Below, piece after piece: positions 57,864 to 64,000 of a DNA stretch of 64,000 nucleotides. A model generated the notes under the pieces. That model did not search any database. It saw only the letters and a list, made by a program, of their open reading frames with translations, and had not been told where the DNA came from. The DNA is from Rhodococcus sp. IEGM 1409 (GTDB lineage Bacteria; Actinomycetota; Actinomycetes; Mycobacteriales; Mycobacteriaceae), in the NCBI RefSeq assembly GCF_030056735.1, contig NZ_JASHKN010000008.1, positions 62,001-126,000 of the forward strand, written 5' to 3'. The position numbers and the translations under genes were made by a program. The number at the start of each line of letters is the position of its first letter. Position 1 is the stretch's first letter.

Positions 57864-59713
57864 CACTTCACCTCGCTGGTCTGATGGTCTACTGCGCCGA
57901 TTTCTTCGAGAAGCGCTTCTTCGTCACCGGACTTGACTCCGAGATACTCTCTCAACACGCGCGGGTGATGTTCGATGGTCGCTGCATCGCCGGTGGCGAT
58001 CACCTGACCCTGTGCCAGCACGACTATTTCGTCGGCCAACGAGAGCACGAGGCGGAAGTTGTGCTCCACCAACACCACTGTGGCCCCGGCATCTCGCAGT
58101 ACCCGGATCAGATCTGCCAGGCGTTCGAGTTCGTCTTCGTCGAGCCCCGACGCCACCTCGTCGAAGAGGACGACCCTCGGCTCGGCGATGACGGCGCGAG
58201 CAACTTCGAGCATACGACGCATGCCCAGGGGCAGCGAAGTCGCGATCTCGTTGCGCAAGTGCGACATCCCCACGAGTTCGAGGACACGCTCGGCCTCGAC
58301 TAGGTCGGCCTTCGCGATCTTGCGGAAGCTGGGCAGGCGAAGCACGGCCGACGCCATCGACGCGCGGTGCACCGAATAGCGTCCGGATGCAACTGCTTCG
58401 AGAACCGTGATGTTCTCCGGAATCGTCGGAGTTTGGAACGTCCGCGCCACACCCACGCGCGCCACCTTGTGCGGCGACGACTGCGAGACGACCGTGTCAC
58501 CGATCGTGATCACGCCCGCATCCGCGGTGTAGAAACCGCAGATCATGTTGAGCATGGTCGTCTTGCCTGAACCGTTCGGCCCGATCAACGCGGTGACCTT
58601 ACCGGCTTCTGCAGTCAGAGTTGCCGCATTGAGTGCCTGGTTGCCACCGAAGGCTTTGGACACTCCCTCGACCACCAACCGCGCACCGTTGATCGGTGCC
58701 AGTTCCGGTGTTCCACCGCTGTTTTCCTTCGCAGCGACAACGCCCAAGCCGGCCTTGCGATCGAGTTTCGAGACGATCGCTCGCCCAACCTTGGTCAAAC
58801 CACCGGAGAGCAGCACACCGCCGATGATCAGGAAGCCGCCGTAGAAGATCAGCGAATACTCCTGGAATGCCGTCGACTGGTTGGGACCGAGCTGCATGAT
58901 CGCGGCACCGACTACTGCGCCGTACACACTTGCCGCACCGCCGAGGATCGACGCCGCCAGAACGGCTGTGGCAAAGGTGAACCCGAAGGCCTCCGGTGAG
59001 ATGAACAGGTCGGTGTTGGCAAACAGCGCACCCGCCAGACCGGCCGGGAACGCGCCGATGGCATAACCGAGCAGCTTCATCCGGAACACCGACACACCCT
59101 GCGACGACGCCAGAACCGGCGACTGCTTGAGTGTGCGGAACGCGATGCCGTGGCGCGAGACCACCAGGTTGCGCATGACCGCGAACCAGAGGACCGTCAC
59201 GACGACTACCACCATGTAGTACTGCTGGGTGTCGAGTTCGGAACCGAAGAGCGTCGGCGGCTCCATGCCGGTGAGGCCGTTTCGGCCGCCGGTCTTGCCG
59301 CCGAAGATCGCCAGTACGTCCGGTACCAGCAGCACCAGGAAGAACGACGTCATGGCCAGGGACCAGTTGCCCAGGCGCAGACCGGGAACACCGGTCAGTA
59401 TGCCGACAGCCAGTGCCACCGCACCGGAGGCAGCAAGCTGGAGCAGAATGTCGGTGTGACCGGCCTGGGACATCAGACCTGCGGTGTAAGCACCTGCCGC
59501 GTACATAGCGGCCTGGCCGAGGGCCAGTTCACCGGCAAAGCCGAGGCTCAGGTTCAGGCCACTGACGACAAGCGCCAGGATGCAGGCCAATTGAATCTGC
59601 CGTGATGTCGACAGATCGAGCCCGAGGATCGGGAGCAGCAAGATCACCACGGCCAGGACCAGCGGGATGATCCAGCTCGGAAGGGAACGGAAAGTCCGCC
59701 ACGCACTTACCAT
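57863..59713 (-). CDS. LivM-LivG fusion: HAAT ABC permease fused to ATPase
   Basis: 616 residues. Residues 1-315 form a LivM permease with about eight spans and the conserved loop LSLGFAGELALGQAAMYAAG; after a linker (AKENSGGTPELAPINGARL) comes a LivG ATPase with Walker A GPNGSGKTT, signature LPLGMRRMLEVARAV (degenerate, lacking the canonical LSGGQ), Walker B VVLFDEVASGLDEDE and H-loop VLVEHNF. In most bacteria these are two proteins. ATG 59713 starts one base after the livH stop. The fusion is a known variant of the family. The degenerate signature is worth noting. Confidence 0.93.
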   Translation of the reverse strand: MVSAWRTFRSLPSWIIPLVLAVVILLLPILGLDLSTSRQIQLACILALVVSGLNLSLGFAGELALGQAAMYAAGAYTAGLMSQAGHTDILLQLAASGAVALAVGILTGVPGLRLGNWSLAMTSFFLVLLVPDVLAIFGGKTGGRNGLTGMEPPTLFGSELDTQQYYMVVVVVTVLWFAVMRNLVVSRHGIAFRTLKQSPVLASSQGVSVFRMKLLGYAIGAFPAGLAGALFANTDLFISPEAFGFTFATAVLAASILGGAASVYGAVVGAAIMQLGPNQSTAFQEYSLIFYGGFLIIGGVLLSGGLTKVGRAIVSKLDRKAGLGVVAAKENSGGTPELAPINGARLVVEGVSKAFGGNQALNAATLTAEAGKVTALIGPNGSGKTTMLNMICGFYTADAGVITIGDTVVSQSSPHKVARVGVARTFQTPTIPENITVLEAVASGRYSVHRASMASAVLRLPSFRKIAKADLVEAERVLELVGMSHLRNEIATSLPLGMRRMLEVARAVIAEPRVVLFDEVASGLDEDELERLADLIRVLRDAGATVVLVEHNFRLVLSLADEIVVLAQGQVIATGDAATIEHHPRVLREYLGVKSGDEEALLEEIGAVDHQTSEVK

Positions 59714-59714
59714 C

Positions 59715-60572
59715 TCACACCACCCGTTCTCGGACATTGCCGAACAAGCCGGCAGGTTTGACCATCAAGATGACGATCAGCACCGTGAAGACGGCGATAT
59801 TGCTGTACTGACTCCCCGCCCACAGGGCGGTGAACGATTCCACCAGACCGACGGTCAACCCGCCGATCAAAGCGCCTGGCAGAGAGCCGAACCCGCCGAT
59901 CGCCAACGCCACGAACCCCTTGAGCGCCAGTGCGGCACCCAACGTCGCAACCGCAAACGTCTTGGGACCGACCAGCAGTCCGAGGACTCCGGCCAAGGCA
60001 CCCGAGAAGGCAAACGCACCCAACGCCAACCGTCGTACGTTGACTCCGCGCAGCATCGCCGCTTCACGATCCTCGGAGATACCGATCAGAGCCAGACCCG
60101 TCATCGTTTTCTTCGAGACGTAACTCAACCCGATGACCAGTGCGATCGCCGCAACCAGCAGAGCGATCTCGACCGGGTAGGTACGGCCGCCGAGCAAGGT
60201 GATCGGTTCGTTCGATCCGAAGAACGGAACGGTGAGAGGTTCACTACCCCAGATCAATTGGGTGGCGCCGTTGAGCAGAGTCGCAACGCCCAACGTCGTC
60301 ACCAATTGGTTCTGGTGATCAGCCACCGGTCTGATCGCGACTATCTCCTCGACCGAGGCGAGGAGCATCACGGTCACGGTCGCCATGACGGCCACCACGA
60401 GAACGGGGAGTTTCAGTGTCACCAGACCGGTGTAGGCGACAAAGGTGCCCACCATCATCAGCTGAGCCTGAGCGAAGTTGAAAGTGTTGGAGGAAACGAA
60501 GACGATGTTGTACCCGATGGCAACCAGCACGTAGACCGCGCCGAGCGCCAAACCGGACCACAGAATGGTCAT
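59715..60572 (-). CDS. livH: HAAT ABC transporter permease, LivH
   Basis: 285 residues, eight predicted spans. The family signature is GLALGAVYVLVAIGYNIVFV at the start, FNFAQAQLMMVGTFVAYTGL and ALKGFVALAIGGFGSLPGAL, the loop that contacts the ATPase. Forms the channel with the LivM half of the next protein. ATG 60572 overlaps the stop of the substrate-binding gene by four bases (ATGA), so the operon is tightly coupled. Confidence 0.95.
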   Translation of the reverse strand: MTILWSGLALGAVYVLVAIGYNIVFVSSNTFNFAQAQLMMVGTFVAYTGLVTLKLPVLVVAVMATVTVMLLASVEEIVAIRPVADHQNQLVTTLGVATLLNGATQLIWGSEPLTVPFFGSNEPITLLGGRTYPVEIALLVAAIALVIGLSYVSKKTMTGLALIGISEDREAAMLRGVNVRRLALGAFAFSGALAGVLGLLVGPKTFAVATLGAALALKGFVALAIGGFGSLPGALIGGLTVGLVESFTALWAGSQYSNIAVFTVLIVILMVKPAGLFGNVRERVV

Positions 60573-61783
60573 GACGCAGCCGGGTTTCCGAACTGACCGT
60601 TGAGGATCTTCGTCGGACTGATGAACTTCAACTCACTGGTGTCCGGATTCGGGCCGTGGTTATCGGAGCTGAAGTTATATCGCGAGAGGAAGGCAGTCTT
60701 GGCATTCTCCTGGACCTCCGAGGTTTCCAGCGCCTCGGCGAGCTTCTTCGGATCGGTCGAACTGCCGACCTTCTCCGCTGCTGCTGCGACGAGGGGGAAT
60801 GCGTCGTAGTTGTCAGCGAGGATGAGTGTCGACGGGATGGAGCCCAGCGACGCCATCGTGTCCACCATCGTGGTGACGAGCGCGTTGTTCGGATCGAACA
60901 CCGTGCTGGTGAACACCTGCGTCACAAGATTCTTCACCTGGGGCGTACCAAGCACACCGGCCGGCGGGTCGTTCGCGATCAGGTTGGTGGCAGACACCGA
61001 TGTGTTTCCGACCAGCGGCACATCCCAGCCGAGACGCTCGAGGCTCTGCAACACGTATCCGAGAGGAGCACCGTACGCATCCAAGGCGATGGCCGCAGCA
61101 CCGGCATTCTTGAGCGACTGCAACTGAGCCGTCATGTCCAGCGCTGCAGCGTCGTACTCCTCGTTGCCGGCAGCCTTCAGACCGACCTTCTCGAGTGCAC
61201 TGGTCATCTCTTCGCCGAACAGTTCACCGTAGGCGGTGCTGCCGTGCAGCACTCCGACGCTGCTGTAGCCCTTGGTCTTTGCATACTCGGAGATTCCGCG
61301 AGCTGTGTCGGTTGCGCCCGGAGCCAGGTCGAAGTTCAGGGGGAACTTCGAGGGGTCCGTCGAATCAGGCGATGGTGCCATGCTCAACGAGAGGATGTTG
61401 TTCTGCTTGAGGATCGGGAGAACCGCAGCAGCGATCGACGAAGGACCCGAGTTGAGGTAGAGGTCAGGCTTGTTGCCCGAGTTGATGGCTTCGCGCAGCT
61501 TGGTGACGGCGATGGTTGCATCACCCGCATCGTCCACCGTGGTGAGCTCGATCTGGCGGCCACCGATTCCCCCGGCCTCGTTCTGGACCTGAACGCCAGC
61601 CTTGGTGGCCAGCAGCGAGGTCTGCGAGTTCGCGGCGAGGACTCCCTGTGCACTGATCCCGCCGGTCAGCAGCACTCGGTACGGCGAATCCGTGCCACCG
61701 TCGGACTCCGAGGAACCACTACACCCTGCAAGAGCCAGAGCCGTCACGGCTACTGCCGCAACAAGAATGGGCCGACGATTCAT
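60569..61783 (-). CDS. HAAT ABC transporter substrate-binding lipoprotein (LivK-like)
   Basis: 404 residues. Signal peptide MNRRPILVAAVAVTALALAGC ends in a lipobox (LALAGC), anchoring it outside the membrane. The mature protein is a periplasmic-binding fold type I: RVLLTGGISAQGVLAANSQT, KAGVQVQNEAGGIGGRQIELTT, SSVGVLHGSTAYGELFGEEM, GWDVPLVGNTSVSATNLIAN. Ligand may be amino acids, but HAAT proteins near catabolic genes often bind aromatic acids or amides. ATG 61783 has CTAGGAGTGC upstream. It heads the operon. Confidence 0.93.
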   Translation of the reverse strand: MNRRPILVAAVAVTALALAGCSGSSESDGGTDSPYRVLLTGGISAQGVLAANSQTSLLATKAGVQVQNEAGGIGGRQIELTTVDDAGDATIAVTKLREAINSGNKPDLYLNSGPSSIAAAVLPILKQNNILSLSMAPSPDSTDPSKFPLNFDLAPGATDTARGISEYAKTKGYSSVGVLHGSTAYGELFGEEMTSALEKVGLKAAGNEEYDAAALDMTAQLQSLKNAGAAAIALDAYGAPLGYVLQSLERLGWDVPLVGNTSVSATNLIANDPPAGVLGTPQVKNLVTQVFTSTVFDPNNALVTTMVDTMASLGSIPSTLILADNYDAFPLVAAAAEKVGSSTDPKKLAEALETSEVQENAKTAFLSRYNFSSDNHGPNPDTSELKFISPTKILNGQFGNPAAS

Positions 61784-61905
61784 GTCTGCACTCCTAGAAC
61801 ACATGTATGCACCGAACGTCAGGCGAATACCTGACGAAAGAAGGGGCGGCCGGTGGACGCGCCTGATTTCGAGCACCAGCCAACCAAGCGCCCGCTTGAT
61901 GATCT

Positions 61906-61919
61906 AGCAAGCAGTTGCT
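61906..61919. promoter_or_regulatory. Palindrome AGCAA-N4-TTGCT upstream of the liv operon
   Basis: AGCAAGCAGTTGCT differs at one position from the KstR2-type pattern ANCAAGNNCTTGNT. It lies 123 bp upstream of the livK start. The regulator is unknown; any TetR-family protein might use such a site. Confidence 0.45.
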
Positions 61920-62042
61920 TGGGTTGGAGCATAGAATGTGATCTGGATAACGTCAAACGCACTGAAGTGGAGTCATGGAAGCGGACGCTATACACATTCG
62001 GGCGGCCTCGACAGACCGATTCCCGCTGGGTGGAAATGCCAA

Positions 62043-62100
62043 AACGGCTCCACTCCCGGCCGGATTCGATGAAGTGAATCCGACAGGGCGTGGAGCCGTT
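62043..62100 (-). terminator. Nested-hairpin terminator of the dnaK-grpE-dnaJ-hspR operon
   Basis: Outer stem AACGGCTCCAC (62043-62053) with GTGGAGCCGTT (62090-62100); inner stem CGGATTC (62061-62067) with GAATCCG (62076-62082). On the - strand it ends in TTTT. Lies 14 bp after the hspR stop. Confidence 0.85.
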
Positions 62101-62114
62101 TGTGTAAGGTCCGA

Positions 62115-62525
62115 CTACCGCTGGTTGCGGGGCTTCCAAACCACCAACGCGTTGTTGCGCGGGATCGGCACGAGGTCCCGGCGATAGCCCGCATGGACTT
62201 TCGCGATCTCCTCGGCCAATTCGCGGACGCGATGCTGCAGAGCCTCGACCTGGTTGGTCAGTTCGATGATCCGTTTGATTCCGGCAAGGTTGACGCCCTC
62301 GTCCTGCGAAAGCCGTTGCACTTCACGAAGAAGCGCAACATCACGAGGGGAGTAGCGTCGTCCGCCACCGGTGGTTCGGTGCGGGGTGACCAAACCGAGT
62401 CGGTCGTAGTTACGCAAGGTCTGCGCATGCATTCCGGCCAACTCGGCTGCCACCGAGATCACGAAGATCTGAGCGTCAGGATCGACCGTCGCATCCCATT
62501 GATTCTGCGGTCGCTCGGTCATCAT
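62115..62525 (-). CDS. hspR: Heat-shock repressor HspR (MerR family)
   Basis: 136 residues. The MerR winged helix is [20 protein letters not shown] with wing [14 protein letters not shown], then the coiled-coil region ([20 protein letters not shown]). HspR with DnaK as co-repressor binds HAIR operators, of which one lies in front of clpB in this window, and it autoregulates the dnaK operon. ATG 62525 overlaps the dnaJ stop (ATGA); ATG 62522 is equally possible. The gene is last in the grpE-dnaJ-hspR order. Confidence 0.95.
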   Translation of the reverse strand: MMTERPQNQWDATVDPDAQIFVISVAAELAGMHAQTLRNYDRLGLVTPHRTTGGGRRYSPRDVALLREVQRLSQDEGVNLAGIKRIIELTNQVEALQHRVRELAEEIAKVHAGYRRDLVPIPRNNALVVWKPRNQR

Positions 62526-63694
62526 GCACCGGCCCACCCGGCCCGTGGATCGAACCCGCTCGCCTTCTCGGCTTCGAGATAGGTTTTCAGCGCTTCGATC
62601 GCCGGGTCGTCCAACTTCTGCGGGACGGATACCTTGACGGTGACCAGAAGGTCACCAGCTCCCTCGGGACGCTTGGGGATGCCACGTCCGCGAACTCGCA
62701 GAATGCGCCCGTCCACCGTTCCGGCCGGAACCTTCACTCCGACACGGCCGTCCAAGGTCGGCACCGACAGTGTCGTTCCCAGTACCAGCTCGCCGTAGCT
62801 CACCGGAACCGTCAGTGTCAGGTCGTCACCGTTGCGGCCGAAGACGCTGTCCGGCTTGACGCGGATGTTGACGAACAGGTCGCCGGCCGGAGCTCCGCGG
62901 AGTCCCGCTTCGCCCTTGCCCTTGAGTCTGATCTTCTGACCGTCGCTGACGCCCGCAGGCACCCGTACCGTGATGGTCCGTGTGCGATTGGTGACGCCGC
63001 TACCGTGGCAGTCCTCGCAAGGCGAATCGATGATCGAGCCGGTTCCCCGGCAATCGTCACACGGCTCACTGAATCCGAAAGCGCCCTGGTTCCGGCTCAC
63101 TACGCCGGTTCCGTTGCAATGCGGGCACACTCGCGGGCTGGTGCCTGGCTTTGCGCCGCTGCCGTGACACGTGGTGCACGACGTCGGGCTGGTCAGACGA
63201 AGTGGGACGGTGACACCGAGCGCTGCTTCGCGGAAGGCGAGCGTCGTCTCGGTCTCGAGATCCTTGCCTCGACGCGGACGGTTGGGCGCAGCTGTTCGCT
63301 GGCCCGCTCCCCCACGGTTGAACAATCCGCCGAAGATGTCTCCGAGACCCGAGTCCTGTCCACCGGCGCCGCCGCCGAACAGATCGTTGATGTCGAAACC
63401 ACCAGCGCCGGGGTTGAATCCACCGCCGCCTTGTGCGCGGGGGCCGAAGCCGCCGCTGGCAAACAGACGCCTGGCTTCGTCGTACTCCTTGCGCTTTTCC
63501 GGGTCGGACAGCACTGCATGAGCTTCGCTGACTGTCTTGAAACGCTCTTCGGCCTTCGCGTCGTCAGGGTTGGCATCGGGATGCAGATCCCGGGCCAGCT
63601 TGCGATACGCCTTCTTGATCTCGTCGGCCGTGGCGGTGGACGAGACGCCCAGCTCCTTGTAGAAGTCCTTCTCGATCCACTCCCGTTGACTCAC
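62522..63694 (-). CDS. dnaJ: Chaperone DnaJ
   Basis: 390 residues. J-domain with the HPD motif at 38-40 ([10 protein letters not shown]), a Gly/Phe-rich linker ([20 protein letters not shown]), the zinc region with four CxxCxGxG units ([32 protein letters not shown]) and the C-terminal peptide-binding domains. It delivers substrates to DnaK and stimulates its ATPase. GTG 63694 has GGAGGAG upstream. It follows grpE with a 22-bp gap and precedes hspR, as in mycobacterial dnaJ1. Confidence 0.97.
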   Translation of the reverse strand: MSQREWIEKDFYKELGVSSTATADEIKKAYRKLARDLHPDANPDDAKAEERFKTVSEAHAVLSDPEKRKEYDEARRLFASGGFGPRAQGGGGFNPGAGGFDINDLFGGGAGGQDSGLGDIFGGLFNRGGAGQRTAAPNRPRRGKDLETETTLAFREAALGVTVPLRLTSPTSCTTCHGSGAKPGTSPRVCPHCNGTGVVSRNQGAFGFSEPCDDCRGTGSIIDSPCEDCHGSGVTNRTRTITVRVPAGVSDGQKIRLKGKGEAGLRGAPAGDLFVNIRVKPDSVFGRNGDDLTLTVPVSYGELVLGTTLSVPTLDGRVGVKVPAGTVDGRILRVRGRGIPKRPEGAGDLLVTVKVSVPQKLDDPAIEALKTYLEAEKASGFDPRAGWAGA

Positions 63695-63716
63695 TGGGCG
63701 TCTCCTCCTCTCACTC

Positions 63717-64000
63717 TTACTTCGCTTCTTCCTCTGAACCGTCAGCAGGCTTGTCGCCCACCCGGTCCGTCACGGCCACCATCGCGGTCCGAAGGACCCG
63801 GTCGCCGAGCTTGTAACCCTTGCGCATGACCGTCCCGAGTACGGGGTCGTGGCCTTCGCCTTCATGCTGCACCGCTTCGTGGAGCGCGGGATCGAAATCG
63901 TCACCCTCGTTACCGAAGTCGATCAAACCCAGACCCGTCAGGGTCGTGTTGAGCTTGTCCGCGAGCGCACGCAACGGACCTGTTTCCAGGTCACCGTGTG
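63717..64000 (-). CDS. grpE: Nucleotide exchange factor GrpE, 5' end off-window
   Basis: The open frame runs to the window edge; the visible 94 residues are the C-terminal part of GrpE. The sequence after [16 protein letters not shown] contains the family strand segment [21 protein letters not shown] and the exchange-domain end [20 protein letters not shown]. GrpE dimers open the DnaK nucleotide site to release ADP. The frame has no upstream start in the window. dnaK would be expected further upstream on this strand, outside the window. Confidence 0.95.
   Translation of the reverse strand, partial: HGDLETGPLRALADKLNTTLTGLGLIDFGNEGDDFDPALHEAVQHEGEGHDPVLGTVMRKGYKLGDRVLRTAMVAVTDRVGDKPADGSEEEAK

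Larger units (their letters stand above)
61784..62114. other. Gap between livK and hspR: operator-like site and terminator, no gene
   Basis: This 331-bp gap, longest in the window, holds the promoter region of the liv operon, an operator-like palindrome at 61906-61919 and the nested terminator hairpin of the hspR operon at 62043-62100. Several short frames exist but none shows family features. Confidence 0.7.

Overview
The window reads as chromosomal DNA of a mycolic-acid actinomycete, most likely Rhodococcus (erythropolis/qingshengii group). Grounds: high GC; many GTG starts; a ClpB/HspR heat-shock system with a HAIR operator; steroid-ring degradation genes (KshA, HsaA, HsaC, HsaB); mycofactocin-type SDRs; and gene order that, from memory, follows the M. 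tuberculosis Rv0360c-Rv0385 block (DUF3151, membrane protein, fba, DedA, GH76, TrmH, pyrE, Rv0383c-like, clpB, globin-reductase). Genus and synteny are inference; no search was run.

Layout. 0-5 kb: a 3'-broken thiolase ending in tandem repeats, a methyltransferase, DUF808, a WYL regulator divergent from a PPOX-fold protein, and a CDF metal exporter. 5-16.6 kb: FUSC protein, DUF3151, Rv0361-like membrane protein, class II aldolase, two tandem DedA proteins, a COG0523 GTPase behind a Zur-like box, a luciferase-family monooxygenase, GNAT, an alpha/beta hydrolase, GH76 and TrmH. 16.6-25.8 kb: lipoprotein, SDRs, lysoplasmalogenase-like protein, PlsC, TetR, MarR-MFS, pyrE and two anchored proteins. 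25.9-33.2 kb: clpB, three ferredoxin-reductase-type flavoproteins (two fused to globins) and a bacterial nitric oxide synthase oxygenase domain. 33.2-38.2 kb: a tricarboxylate uptake module (CitMHS carrier, TctC-type lipoprotein, CitA/CitB-type two-component pair). 38.3-47.4 kb: an acyl-CoA synthetase, a small protein, kshA-hsaA-hsaC, IclR and PadR regulators, hsaB, a ketosteroid isomerase and a small CxxC protein; a site matching the KstR consensus lies at the head of this region. 47.4-50.4 kb: flavodoxin/membrane-protein pair, nucleotidyltransferase/kinase pair, a dehydrogenase remnant and another kinase pair. 50.5-53.7 kb: a Baeyer-Villiger monooxygenase operon with two alcohol-dehydrogenase-type SDRs. 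54-55.8 kb: two paralogous probable secreted proteins flanking an orphan NarL-type response regulator, with promoters conserved in register. 55.8-61.8 kb: an old-yellow-enzyme protein and a LivK-LivH-LivM/G-LivF ABC transporter whose permease and ATPase are fused. 62-64 kb: hspR, dnaJ and the 3' part of grpE.

Two themes stand out. First, the NO-synthase/globin-reductase block next to the HAIR-controlled clpB gene puts an NO-producing enzyme beside candidate electron donors and NO scavengers. Second, short tandem repeats (15-30 bp, two to three copies) recur at gene ends, several containing stop codons, and two sit beside broken genes (thiolase, FAD dehydrogenase remnant). No tRNA, rRNA, insertion sequence or CRISPR array was recognised. 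Most intergenic gaps are under 300 bp; the largest (61784-62114) holds a terminator and an operator-like site.
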